From Nonomuraea angiospora (lineage in GTDB: Bacteria; Actinomycetota; Actinomycetes; Streptosporangiales; Streptosporangiaceae), in contig NZ_JADBEK010000001.1 of NCBI RefSeq assembly GCF_014873145.1, positions 9,610,001 to 9,674,000 on the forward strand: a DNA stretch of 64,000 nt, in the 5' to 3' direction. Of the stretch, positions 9,996 through 18,662 are shown one piece after another. The stretch's first letter is position 1. The number at the start of each line of letters is the position of its first letter. A program made the position numbers and the translations under genes. The notes under the pieces were generated by a model. It ran no database searches. It was given only the letters and a program-made list of their open reading frames with translations, and was not told the origin of the DNA.

Positions 9996-11630
9996 CTAAA
10001 AAGGTGGCGCAAGGTCCGAGAGGTCTTCTTCGAAGTCGCTCAGCCACAGCCCGAAGAGCACCAACCCTCGCACCCAGAAACGATCGTTCCAGCCGTTGAA
10101 CCTGGTCAAAGCGTCGGGGCCGCCTGAGACCACCTCGTGCAGCTCGTCCGACAGCAGTCCCGGCACTCTCCTCACCACAGTCTCCAGCATGCGGTGCGAA
10201 TAATTTCGGGCGGGGGCGGCCGTCGAACGCAGCGGCACCCTTTGGAGTGGCTGCTTGACCACATTCGTCGAGGGAAGTGCGGCCACCCGTGGATTGGCCG
10301 CGTGGAGCACTTCGCGGTAGAAACGGCCCTTGTCCTTGCGGGCCACGCCCACCGATAGCGCGGCGTCGAAGAAGCGCGGGTCGATGAACGGCGCCGCGAA
10401 CGACGCCTCGGGCCCCACCAGGTTGACCGCCGAGCGCGCGATGCCGCGCACGGTCCTGGTGTGCAGCACCGACAGCGGCAGCTCGGCGCGGTGCCCGTGG
10501 AGCATGGAGGTGGCGGCCAGGAACTGCTCGCGCACGGTCTCCTCCATCCACTGGGCGGCGGCCTTGGACAGGAACGGCTGCGAGGGCGCGCCCAGCGACA
10601 GCGAGCCGAGCACGGCCGCCGAGCGCTCGGCCTGCGTCGTGGCCTCCAGCGCGGCCCCGCTGACCATGAAGTTCTTCAGCAGCGGGCCGCCGGCCAGGCC
10701 GTCGACCAGGATCCGGCCCGCCTGGTGCACCTCCTTGGCGAAGGGCGCGTACCAGGCGTGGTGCGGCGTCAGGTATTCGAGCCTGCGGGCCACCTCGACG
10801 GCGTCGTCCGGGTAGTCGGCGGCGTCCTGGGTGATCACCCGGTGGGGGATGCCCAGCTCCCTGGTGATCGACCTGGCGAACGCGATGTCGGTGTCGGTGC
10901 CGTCGTCCGGGCTGGTCGTCCACGACTCGACGTCCATGCCGCGGGCCTTGGCCACGCTGGCCAGCAGCCGCGAGTCGTAGCCGCCGCTGACCGGCACGAG
11001 CAGCTTGCGGTCCGCGTAGTCCTGGTAGACCTCGTCCAGCAGCTCGACGATCTCGCGCGGGCTGATCCACCGCTCGTACGGCTCCGAACGCAGCCAGCGC
11101 GGCAGCCTGCGCTCGGTCGCCAGCCTGCCGTGCCGCCACACCAGGGCGCTGGAGCCGGGCAGCCGCTTGACGTCCGCGTACGGCGTCGCCTCGCCCAGCG
11201 GGAACGTCACCTGCAGGATCGACGCCCACGCCGACCAGTCGATCTCGACCGGCACCAGGCTGAGCAGCGGCTTGATCTGCGACGAGAAGTAGACCGCGTC
11301 GCCGAGGCGGACGTAGTAGACGTCCACGAGGCCCAGGGCGCCCGTGTGGAGCGTGACACTGTCGCCGTCGCCGATCAGCCCGGGGGTCTCGAACGTCTCC
11401 GCGACCGTCATCCAGTCGTCGTCCCCGGAGGGCTTGCGCTCGCCCCAGGAGAACGCGTACGAGTGCCCCAGGCGATGGTAGGGCGGCAGGGGCGCCGAGC
11501 TGAACAGCGCCGCGTCGGCCGACTGGAGCGCGGGCAGGAGCCTCGGGCCCGCCGTGGTCAGCTTGCCGAGTACGGCGGGATCGATCCGGCCGAGAGCGCC
11601 GCAGACGTAGGGCCGCACATTGAACTGCAC
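9996..11630 (-). CDS. Asparagine-synthetase-like ATP-dependent amide ligase, degenerate amidotransferase domain
   Basis: 544 aa. The C-terminal half is an AsnB-type synthetase domain with the ATP-pyrophosphatase loop SGGYDSR at 215-221 and PFIDPRFFDAAL later. The N-terminal region keeps beta-rich segments (TLHTGALGLVDVYYVRLGDAVYFSSQI) of a class II amidotransferase fold but begins MQFNV, with no cysteine at position 2, so glutamine hydrolysis is not expected. Such proteins activate a carboxylate by adenylation and condense it with another amine (beta-lactam synthetase and lasso cyclase are known relatives). Divergent from the glycosyltransferase fusion at 11703; I infer that it amidates or links a group on the same glycoconjugate. 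The GTG start at 11630 has a weak ribosome site. Confidence 0.8.
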   Translation of the reverse strand: MQFNVRPYVCGALGRIDPAVLGKLTTAGPRLLPALQSADAALFSSAPLPPYHRLGHSYAFSWGERKPSGDDDWMTVAETFETPGLIGDGDSVTLHTGALGLVDVYYVRLGDAVYFSSQIKPLLSLVPVEIDWSAWASILQVTFPLGEATPYADVKRLPGSSALVWRHGRLATERRLPRWLRSEPYERWISPREIVELLDEVYQDYADRKLLVPVSGGYDSRLLASVAKARGMDVESWTTSPDDGTDTDIAFARSITRELGIPHRVITQDAADYPDDAVEVARRLEYLTPHHAWYAPFAKEVHQAGRILVDGLAGGPLLKNFMVSGAALEATTQAERSAAVLGSLSLGAPSQPFLSKAAAQWMEETVREQFLAATSMLHGHRAELPLSVLHTRTVRGIARSAVNLVGPEASFAAPFIDPRFFDAALSVGVARKDKGRFYREVLHAANPRVAALPSTNVVKQPLQRVPLRSTAAPARNYSHRMLETVVRRVPGLLSDELHEVVSGGPDALTRFNGWNDRFWVRGLVLFGLWLSDFEEDLSDLAPPF

Positions 11631-11668
11631 CGGATCTCATCCCTTCGAGACGCTTCAGGCAAAAAGAG

Positions 11669-11674
11669 TATCCT
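11669..11674 (+). promoter_or_regulatory. Candidate -10 element for the glycosyltransferase fusion gene
   Basis: TATCCT fits the actinobacterial TAnnnT rule. It lies in the only A-rich patch (11661-11680) of the 72-base divergent gap, 28 bases before the TTG start. No convincing -35 is seen. Confidence 0.3.
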
Positions 11675-11702
11675 TTGCCGGGCTGAGGGAGCGGAGGGTC
11701 AA

Positions 11703-13547
11703 TTGTCGACGGAGCTTGAGAGCACTCGCCGGGCGTTGCGGGATGCCGTCGCGCAGGCCGAGCGCGCCGCAGAGCTGGCCAGGCTGCTGGACGCCGCCGA
11801 GGCCAAGCTGGCCGCCGCCGAGCAGAGCGCCGCGGAGGCCAGGTCGCTGGCCGAGCGGCTGAGCGAGGCCGAGGAGCGGCTGGAGGTCGAGCGGACGGCC
11901 GCCGACAAGCTGCGCAGGGAGCTGGCCGAGCAGCGCTTCCAGGCCGAGGTGGCCAACTGGAAGCTGTCCTCGATCAAGGTCGCCCGCTGGAACCGCCTCG
12001 GCGACGCGATCAAGAGCGGCAAGAGCAACCCGGTCCGGCTGGCCAAGGGGCTCAGGGGCGCGGCCAAGCCCGTCAAGCGGCCCATCGCGCCCAAGCGCAA
12101 GCCCCCCACGGCCGCCAAGGCCAAGGACGAGCGCCCCGGGGCGGCGTTCCAGGCCACCACCACGACCAGGACGCTCGGGGGCGCCTCCTTCAAGCTCAAG
12201 CCCTTCCGGGTGCCGACCGGGCCCAACACCAGGCCGCACCTGACGGCCGCGGTCATCGCCGACCCGCACGCCGAGGCGCTGCTGCGGTACGAGTGGCGGC
12301 AGACGACCGGGTTCACGCCGCGCGACTTCGCCAGGGTGCTCCCGCTGGAGGTGCCCCACCTGCTGGTGGTCGAGTCCGTCGAGCACGGCCCGTGGGCCGA
12401 GGAGATCACCGGCGAGCCGGGCGAGGGGCTCAAGGCGCTGCTGGCCTGGTGTGCCGAGCGCGGCATCCGCACGGTCTTCTGGCACACGCGGGGCGACGTG
12501 ACCGCGTACGCGGCGGCGGCCGAGCTGTTCGAGCACCGGTTCACGACCGATCTCACGGTGGCCTGGCCGCGGTTGCAGTTCGGGGTGCAGCCGCGGGTGC
12601 ACAACCCGCTGCCGCTGTCCGGCGGGCGCATCGACCGGGTCCTCACGCTGGACCAGCTCCTGCCCGGCCACCTGACGTACCCCGACGTGCTGACCTCCTA
12701 TCGCTGGCCGGCCGCAGTGGACTGCCCGCCGGGCACGCCCCAGTGGCGGCTGGCCGAGCTCGCCGCCTGCGGCACGCCCATCGGCACCGAGGCCGACACG
12801 CGGCGGGCGCACGTGGCGCTGCGGCGGGCGTACCAGATGGGCACGATGACCGAGCGGATCGACGAGCTCCTCGACGCGATCGGCCTGCCCAGCGCCCGCG
12901 CCACGCTCAACACCTCGGTGCTGCTGCCGATCATGGACCCGTACCTGATGGAGCACGCGCTGGCGCAGGTCGCCAAGCAGTCGGGGGTCGACCAGCTCAT
13001 CGTCATCGGGCCGCCGGAGTCGGAGCTGCGGGCCCGCGACGTGCTGCCGGACGTGGAGATCGTCTACCGCCGCCCGCACCCGGCGATGACCGAGGGCGCG
13101 ATGCTCGACGCCGGCATCGACCTGTGCGAGTCCGACCTGGTGGCGGTCATGGACCCGCGCGACGTCTACGGCCCGCACTACCTGTCGGACCTGCGACGGG
13201 CGTTCCTCTTCAGCACCGCCGACATCGTCGGCAAGGCGGCCTTCTACGCACACCTCCGCAAGCCGCAGGCCACGCTGCTCAAGCAGCCCGAGGCCGAGTA
13301 CACCTACCTCCCCGAGATCGCCGGGGCGACCCTCCTGGCCCGCCGCAACACCCTGCGTGAGATCGGCTTCGCCGACCTCACGGACGGGTGGGACGAGGTG
13401 CTCATGCGGCAGTGCCGGACGGACGGGATCAAGGTGTTCTCGGCCGACCGGTTCGGCTACGTGCGGGTACGCGACGAGGACCGCTGGCTGCTCGGCGCGG
13501 CCCACCTGGTCGAGTACGGCTCCGCCGAGCCGCACGCGCTCATCTAA
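11703..13547 (+). CDS. Coiled-coil / CgeB-like / GT2-like fusion protein, catalytic aspartates altered
   Basis: 614 aa from TTG 11703, chosen because GGAGGG sits just upstream and a purely coiled-coil N-terminus follows. Residues 1-90 are a heptad-rich Glu/Ala/Leu coiled coil, 90-170 a basic linker. About 179-300 resembles the CgeB/DUF3880 glycosyltransferase fold (HLLVVESVEHGPW, CAERGIRTVFWHTRGD, HRFTTD). About 400-610 aligns by eye with the GT family of the genes at 18659 and 22836 (GPHYLSDL, ATLLARRNTLREIGF), but their DDDDWYG motif reads DPRDVYG here. It may be a non-catalytic or altered subunit. Divergent from the asparagine-synthetase-like gene; followed by the ArgS-related gene after 10 bases. 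Confidence 0.75.
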   Translation: MSTELESTRRALRDAVAQAERAAELARLLDAAEAKLAAAEQSAAEARSLAERLSEAEERLEVERTAADKLRRELAEQRFQAEVANWKLSSIKVARWNRLGDAIKSGKSNPVRLAKGLRGAAKPVKRPIAPKRKPPTAAKAKDERPGAAFQATTTTRTLGGASFKLKPFRVPTGPNTRPHLTAAVIADPHAEALLRYEWRQTTGFTPRDFARVLPLEVPHLLVVESVEHGPWAEEITGEPGEGLKALLAWCAERGIRTVFWHTRGDVTAYAAAAELFEHRFTTDLTVAWPRLQFGVQPRVHNPLPLSGGRIDRVLTLDQLLPGHLTYPDVLTSYRWPAAVDCPPGTPQWRLAELAACGTPIGTEADTRRAHVALRRAYQMGTMTERIDELLDAIGLPSARATLNTSVLLPIMDPYLMEHALAQVAKQSGVDQLIVIGPPESELRARDVLPDVEIVYRRPHPAMTEGAMLDAGIDLCESDLVAVMDPRDVYGPHYLSDLRRAFLFSTADIVGKAAFYAHLRKPQATLLKQPEAEYTYLPEIAGATLLARRNTLREIGFADLTDGWDEVLMRQCRTDGIKVFSADRFGYVRVRDEDRWLLGAAHLVEYGSAEPHALI

Positions 13548-13557
13548 GGTTTCGGCC

Positions 13558-14181
13558 ATGACACCCGCGGAGCTGGCCGAGGTGCTGGGGGAGCCGCCGG
13601 TGCCCGAGGGGACGTGGGAGGCGGAGGCCGTCTACGTCTCCGCCGCGGCGCTGCGCCGGAAGGTCCCCGCCGAGTCGCTCGCCGGGCGGGTGCGCGAGCT
13701 GGACGGGGTGTCCCTGGTGGAGGTCCGGCGGGACGGCTTCCTGCGGATCGTGGTCAGCCGGCCGGGGGAGCTGGTGGCGGGCGTCGCGCCGCTCGACATT
13801 CCGGAGCCCCCGTGGCCGGACTTCCCGCGGACCTGGGACAACCCCGGGTTCGTGGTGCGCTACGGGCACGCCCGGGCGCGCGCGGTGCTCAGGTGGGCGC
13901 GCGAGCTGGGGGTGGCGCCGGAGGGGTTCAGGGGGGAGCTGCTCGACGGCCCCTACGACCGGCGGGTGCTGCGGGTGCTGGCCGAGCTGCCCGGGCGGGC
14001 GGTGAGCAGGGAGCCGGGGTGGGAGACCTACCTGGTGCGGCTGGCCCTGGCCTATCACGACGCGCACGAGCACGCGCCCGCCGTCCCGGTCGGCGACCAG
14101 CCGCCGGGGCCGGTGCACACGGCGCGGGTGCGGCTGGCCGGGGCTGTGGCGGGTGTGCTTCCTGGGCCAGAACGAATGTAG
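13558..14181 (+). CDS. nrtL: ArgS-related DALR anticodon-binding protein (NrtL type), lacking the synthetase core
   Basis: 207 aa. The C-terminus (RVRLAGAVAGVLPGPERM) and the segment NPGFVVRYGHARARAVLRWA copy the anticodon-binding end of arginyl-tRNA synthetase (known: NPxFxVQYAHAR and a terminal APERM). The HIGH and KMSKS catalytic motifs and the Rossmann fold are absent. The first 85 residues resemble a small N-terminal domain rather than the catalytic centre. In many actinobacteria argS itself lies directly before lysA, so this is an argS descendant or paralogue kept in place. It may bind tRNA-Arg or regulate, but the role is unknown. The name NrtL is from memory of annotation. Confidence 0.75.
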   Translation: MTPAELAEVLGEPPVPEGTWEAEAVYVSAAALRRKVPAESLAGRVRELDGVSLVEVRRDGFLRIVVSRPGELVAGVAPLDIPEPPWPDFPRTWDNPGFVVRYGHARARAVLRWARELGVAPEGFRGELLDGPYDRRVLRVLAELPGRAVSREPGWETYLVRLALAYHDAHEHAPAVPVGDQPPGPVHTARVRLAGAVAGVLPGPERM

Positions 14182-14292
14182 CGAGTCGCAAAATATTCGG
14201 CCAAACGGCGAAAAAGCGTAAAAATATCCCTTGCGGAGCTTGATCGCGTCTCGATACGTGGTCAGAGGGTCATGGCTCAGTTGCGGTTCCGA

Positions 14293-14298
14293 TAGCCT
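14293..14298 (+). promoter_or_regulatory. Candidate -10 for a leaderless lysA transcript
   Basis: TAGCCT ends seven bases before the lysA GTG (14306), a spacing that would put transcription at or next to the start codon. No ribosome-binding sequence precedes the GTG. The preceding 14190-14230 stretch is unusually A/T-rich for this genome. Confidence 0.35.
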
Positions 14299-14305
14299 CG
14301 ATCAG

Positions 14306-15688
14306 GTGAGTCGATTCGTCCATCCCGCCGGGGACCGGCACGCCGAGATGCTGCCCCACGAGCGCCCTCCGCTGGCGCCCGCCGACCTCAACCGGATCAA
14401 CCCAGCGATCTGGCCGCGAACGTCGACCCGGACCGATGGCACGCTCACCGTCGGCGGCGTCGACGTGCGCGAGCTGGCTCGCGAGCACGGCACGCCGCTC
14501 TACGTCCTCGACGAGGACGACGTGCGCTCGCGCATGCGCGACTACGCCACGGCCTTCGCCGGCTCCGAGGTCCACTACGCGGGCAAGGCGTTCCTGTGCA
14601 GGGAGATCGTGCGCTGGCTCGACGACGAGGGCCTCGGGCTCGACGTGGCCAGCGGCGGCGAGCTGGCGGTGGCGCTCAGCGTCGGCTTCCCGCCCGAGCG
14701 CATCACGATGCACGGCAACAACAAGTCCGTCGCCGAGCTGACCAGGGCGCTGGAGGTCGGGGTCGGCCACGTCGTGGTCGACTCCTACGAGGAGATCGCC
14801 AGGCTCGGCCACCTCGCCCAGGAGCTGGGCAAGCGGCCCAAGGTGATGATCCGGGTGACCACCGGGGTCGAGGCGCACACGCACGAGTTCATCGCGACGG
14901 CGCACGACGACCAGAAGTTCGGGCTGTCGCTCAACACCGGGGCGGCCGCCGAGGCCGTCCGCCGGATTCTCGCCCTGCCGCAGCTCGAGCTCGTCGGGCT
15001 CCACTCGCACATCGGCTCCCAGATCGTCGACACGGCCGGGTTCGAGGTGGCGGCCAGGCGCCTGACCGCGCTGCTCGTGCAGATCAAGGAGGAGCACGGC
15101 GTCGTGCTGCCCGAGCTCGACCTGGGCGGCGGCTACGGCATCGCCTACGTCGAGGGCGACGAGGCGCCCGACATCAAGGAGCTGGCCGACGGGCTGCGCG
15201 AGATCGTCACCAAGGTGTGCACGGACGCCGGCCTGCCCGTGCCCAGGCTGACCGTGGAGCCGGGGCGCACCATCGTCGGGCCCGGCGGCATCACCCTCTA
15301 CTCGGTCGGCACTGTCAAGGACGTCGAGGGCCTGCGCACGTACGTGAGCATCGACGGCGGCATGAGCGACAACGTGCGCACCGCGCTCTACGGCGCCGAA
15401 TACACCGCGGCGCTGGTCAGCCGCGAGAGCACCGCCGAGCCCATGCTCAGCCGCCTGGTCGGCAAGCACTGCGAGAGCGGCGACATCATCGTGCGCGACT
15501 TCCACCTGCCCGCCGACCTCGCCCCCGGCGACCTGGTCGCGGTGGCCGCCACCGGCGCCTACTGCCGGTCGCTGGCCAGCAACTACAACTACCTGCCCAG
15601 GCCCGCCGTGGTCGCCGTCTCCGGCGGCAAGTCGCGCGTGATCGTGCAGGGCGAGACCGAGGACGACCTGTTGAGGGGGCAGCTGTGA
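14306..15688 (+). CDS. lysA: Diaminopimelate decarboxylase
   Basis: PLP enzyme for the last step of lysine synthesis (meso-diaminopimelate to L-lysine plus CO2), cytoplasmic. 460 aa from GTG 14306, selected because the protein then begins [13 protein letters not shown], the conserved actinobacterial LysA N-terminus; the reading frame is open upstream but lacks these features. Schiff-base Lys94 in HYAGKAF, PLP-phosphate [18 protein letters not shown] and the partner-subunit CESGD motif are visible. Its stop overlaps the hom start (GTGA), so the two are translationally coupled. Regulation by a lysine riboswitch is not seen. Confidence 0.97.
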   Translation: MSRFVHPAGDRHAEMLPHERPPLAPADLNRINPAIWPRTSTRTDGTLTVGGVDVRELAREHGTPLYVLDEDDVRSRMRDYATAFAGSEVHYAGKAFLCREIVRWLDDEGLGLDVASGGELAVALSVGFPPERITMHGNNKSVAELTRALEVGVGHVVVDSYEEIARLGHLAQELGKRPKVMIRVTTGVEAHTHEFIATAHDDQKFGLSLNTGAAAEAVRRILALPQLELVGLHSHIGSQIVDTAGFEVAARRLTALLVQIKEEHGVVLPELDLGGGYGIAYVEGDEAPDIKELADGLREIVTKVCTDAGLPVPRLTVEPGRTIVGPGGITLYSVGTVKDVEGLRTYVSIDGGMSDNVRTALYGAEYTAALVSRESTAEPMLSRLVGKHCESGDIIVRDFHLPADLAPGDLVAVAATGAYCRSLASNYNYLPRPAVVAVSGGKSRVIVQGETEDDLLRGQL

Positions 15689-16974
15689 AACCGCTGAAAG
15701 TGGCGCTGCTGGGCTGCGGCGTCGTCGGCTCGCAGGTCATCAGGCTCATGCACGAGCAGGCCGCCGACCTGGCCGCGCGCATCGGCGCCCCGCTGGAGCT
15801 GGCCGGGGTCGCCGTACGCCGGCTCGGCCGCAAGCGCGACGTCGAGGTGGACCCCGAGCTGCTCACCACCGACGCCGAGGCGCTGGTCACCCGCGACGAC
15901 GTCGACATCGTCATCGAGGTCATCGGCGGCATCGAGCCCGCCCGCTCGCTGATCGTCGCCGCCCTGTCCAAGGGCAAGTCCGTGGTCACCGCCAACAAGG
16001 CGCTGCTGGCCGAAGACGGCGCCACCCTGCACGAGGCCGCCAGGCAGGGCAACGGCGACCTCTACTTCGAGGCCAGCGTGGCCGGCGCCATCCCGCTGCT
16101 GCGACCCCTGCGCGAGTCGCTGGCGGGCGACCACGTCAAGCGCGTGCTCGGCATCGTCAACGGCACCACCAACTACATCCTCGACAAGATGGACACGACG
16201 GGCGCGTCCTTCACCGACGCCCTGGAGGAGGCCCAGACGCTCGGCTACGCGGAGGCCGACCCGACGGCCGACGTCGAGGGCTTCGACGCCGCCGCCAAGG
16301 CCGCCATCCTGGCGGGGCTCGCCTTCCACAGCCGCGTCACGGCCGCCGACGTGCACCGCGAGGGCATCACCGAGATCACCGCCACCGACGTGGCCTCGGC
16401 CAAGGCCATGGGCTACGTCATCAAGCTGCTGGCCATCTGCGCCCGCTCCGAGGACGGCCGCTCGTTCGGGGTGCGGGTGCACCCGGCGATGATCCCGCGC
16501 TCCCACCCGCTGGCCGGGGTGCGGGAGGCGTACAACGCGGTCTTCGTGGAGGCGGAGTCGGCGGGGCAGCTGATGTTCTACGGCAAGGGGGCGGGCGGGG
16601 CGCCCACGGCCTCCGCTGTGCTCGGCGACCTGGTGGCCGTCGCCCGCAACCGCCTGGCGGGCACGCACGGGCCGGAGGAGTCGACGTACGCGGACCTGGT
16701 GGCCCATCCCATGGGCGACACGGTCACGCGCTGCCACGTGGCGCTCGACGTGGCCGACAAGCCGGGCGTGCTGGCGCGGGTGGCGGAGCTGTTCGCCAAG
16801 CACGACGTGTCGATCCAGACCGTGCGCCAGGAGGGGCACGGCGACGACGCCCAGCTCGTCATCGTCACCCACCGCGCCACGGACGCCGCGCTGTCGGCGA
16901 CCATGGAGGGGCTGCGCGAGCTCGACATCGTCCGCGCCGTGGCCAGCGTGATGCGCGTGGAGGGCGACGACTAG
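15685..16974 (+). CDS. hom: Homoserine dehydrogenase
   Basis: NAD(P)H-dependent reduction of aspartate semialdehyde to homoserine, feeding threonine and methionine. 429 aa from GTG 15685, overlapping lysA by four bases with GAGGGGG upstream. Nucleotide-binding [11 protein letters not shown] (8-18), catalytic-domain motifs [20 protein letters not shown] and the substrate-binding [16 protein letters not shown] are present. Residues about 350-429 form an ACT domain ([22 protein letters not shown]) that usually senses threonine. Its TAG stop shares the palindrome CTAG with the convergent glycosyltransferase stop. The usual downstream partner thrC is 10.3 kb away. Confidence 0.97.
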   Translation: MKPLKVALLGCGVVGSQVIRLMHEQAADLAARIGAPLELAGVAVRRLGRKRDVEVDPELLTTDAEALVTRDDVDIVIEVIGGIEPARSLIVAALSKGKSVVTANKALLAEDGATLHEAARQGNGDLYFEASVAGAIPLLRPLRESLAGDHVKRVLGIVNGTTNYILDKMDTTGASFTDALEEAQTLGYAEADPTADVEGFDAAAKAAILAGLAFHSRVTAADVHREGITEITATDVASAKAMGYVIKLLAICARSEDGRSFGVRVHPAMIPRSHPLAGVREAYNAVFVEAESAGQLMFYGKGAGGAPTASAVLGDLVAVARNRLAGTHGPEESTYADLVAHPMGDTVTRCHVALDVADKPGVLARVAELFAKHDVSIQTVRQEGHGDDAQLVIVTHRATDAALSATMEGLRELDIVRAVASVMRVEGDD

Positions 16975-18662
16975 CCTTCGCGTGCGGGAGAGTCGTCGGG
17001 GAAGGCCAGGGCGCGGACCTTGCGGACGGCTCGTTTGAGCACCGTGCGGTTCTGGGCGCGGGCGAGGCGGACCGCCTCCCTGCGCCAGGCCTCGGCCTTC
17101 TCGCGCCAGCGCGCCGCGTCCCTGGCGTTCTTGCCCGCCTCCCGCCGCAGCTGCGCGAGCTCCGCGCGCAGGGCGGCGGTGCGCTTGCGGTAGAGGGCGA
17201 TCTTCTTCTCGTGCTCGGCGGCGAGCCGGTCGAGCTCCGGGACGGGTCTCTTGCGCGGCGGGTAGACGGCGGGGCGGCGCTTGAAGCCCCAGCTCTCCCC
17301 GTCCAGCCACTCCAGGCCGAAGAGGGCGTCGATCAGGTCGTCCCACTCGTCGTCCGGGGCCGCCACCAGGGCGGCTCTCGACTGGGCTGACGTGCGGTCC
17401 AGCCTGGCCATCGTGACGCCCTGCGCCGTCTCCTCCAGCGCCAGGCAGAGGGAGCCCAGGTCGTGCTGCTCCATGTGGTCCACCAGGCGTTCCACCGTGT
17501 CCTTCGACGGGACCCAGCCGGGCGGCACCGAGAGCCGGAACGGGGGCGTCCCCTCCAGGGGCGTGGTCAGGTGGACGCGGGGGTCGCCGGCGAAGTTGGC
17601 CTGGATGAGGCGGAGGTCGAGGTGCGGGTCGGCGAGCGGGGAGCGGCGTTCGGCGGTCAGGGACTCCCAGGGGCCGGGGACGGTGACCCGGAGGTCCGGG
17701 ATCGTGCCGGCCAGGAGGCCGTCCACCGTCGCCCGCACGTCCTCGTACGGGCCCGCGGGCACCGTCGCGTCCACGTACGGCACCAGCCACTGGCGCCCCG
17801 GGTCCGTGCGGAGATAACGGCGGTAGGGGACCCGGTCGGCGACGAAGGGGTCGTTGTAGCGCTTCAGCGCCGCGAACTCGCGCATCGCCGTGGGCAGCCC
17901 GACGTGCCAGGCACGCGACTCCGGGTCCGGGACGAACACCACGCCCGCCTGGGTGAGCCGGTAGCCGAGCTCGGTGTCCTCGGCCAGCACCAGGGACGTG
18001 TCCAGGCCGCCGATCGAGCGCAGGAGCCCGGCCGGGTACGACGCCGTGGCGCCCACGTGGATGCGGGTGGCCAGGGAGCTGGGGGCGGTGCGCAGGCCGT
18101 CGTGGTCGTGGATGATCTGCTCGGCCCAGTCGTGGCGGTGCGGTGACAGGGGGAAGAGCTCGCCCTCCTCGCCCGACTCCAGCGCCTGGCGTACCCGCTC
18201 CTGCGTCGGGAGGTCGGTCGCGGCGGTGAAGTCGATCCAGCCCAGGGCCACCACGTACGGGGCCAGGTGGTGCCAGCGCAGCTGGGCCTCCACGTGGTGC
18301 CGGTGCGGGACCATGTCGGCGTCCAGGACGAGGACGACCTCGCCGGTCGCGAGGTCCAGGCCCGCCTGGACGGCCCAGGCCCGGCCCCAGCCGCCCGGCG
18401 GGCTGGAGATCAGCTTGGTCCTGGCCGGGACGAGCTCCGGGAGGTGGATCGGGGTGGCGCTGCCGTCGTCCACCACGACGACGTCGAGCAGGTGCTCGGG
18501 GTAGCTCTGGGCGGACAGGGCCGCCAGGGTGAGGTCCAGGGTCTCCTGACGGTCGTGGGCCGGGATGACGACGGTGACGGTGAGCGTGGGCTCCCAGGCG
18601 CCCAGGGCGGGCGGTGAGAGGACGCCGAAGTCGTTGCGGCGGATGCGGGGGATGCCGGTCAT
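16971..18662 (-). CDS. GT2 family glycosyltransferase with second module and coiled-coil tail (paralogue a)
   Basis: 563 aa, last gene of a four-gene minus-strand operon. GT-A core: VVIPAHD (31-37), DDGS (65-68), metal-binding DAD (114-116), and the acceptor-side EDTELGYRL near 226-234. After about residue 290 comes a module shared with three neighbours (GRQWLVPYVDATV, VRATVDGLLAGTIPDLRVTV, GPWESLTAERRSPLADPHLDLRLI, ARLDRT) of unknown function. The tail (about 485-563) is a basic, heptad-like Arg/Ala/Glu coil that may mediate complex formation. The start overlaps the stop of the upstream gene (ATGA). Sugar donor and acceptor are unknown. Confidence 0.85.
   Translation of the reverse strand: MTGIPRIRRNDFGVLSPPALGAWEPTLTVTVVIPAHDRQETLDLTLAALSAQSYPEHLLDVVVVDDGSATPIHLPELVPARTKLISSPPGGWGRAWAVQAGLDLATGEVVLVLDADMVPHRHHVEAQLRWHHLAPYVVALGWIDFTAATDLPTQERVRQALESGEEGELFPLSPHRHDWAEQIIHDHDGLRTAPSSLATRIHVGATASYPAGLLRSIGGLDTSLVLAEDTELGYRLTQAGVVFVPDPESRAWHVGLPTAMREFAALKRYNDPFVADRVPYRRYLRTDPGRQWLVPYVDATVPAGPYEDVRATVDGLLAGTIPDLRVTVPGPWESLTAERRSPLADPHLDLRLIQANFAGDPRVHLTTPLEGTPPFRLSVPPGWVPSKDTVERLVDHMEQHDLGSLCLALEETAQGVTMARLDRTSAQSRAALVAAPDDEWDDLIDALFGLEWLDGESWGFKRRPAVYPPRKRPVPELDRLAAEHEKKIALYRKRTAALRAELAQLRREAGKNARDAARWREKAEAWRREAVRLARAQNRTVLKRAVRKVRALAFPDDSPAREG

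Noticed and set aside
9996..11630. Lasso-peptide cyclase
   Set aside because: No precursor peptide, RRE protein or leader protease nearby; neighbours are glycosyltransferases.
14182..14305. Lysine riboswitch before lysA
   Set aside because: Only about 120 bases are available and no conserved L-box core or multi-helix junction is visible.
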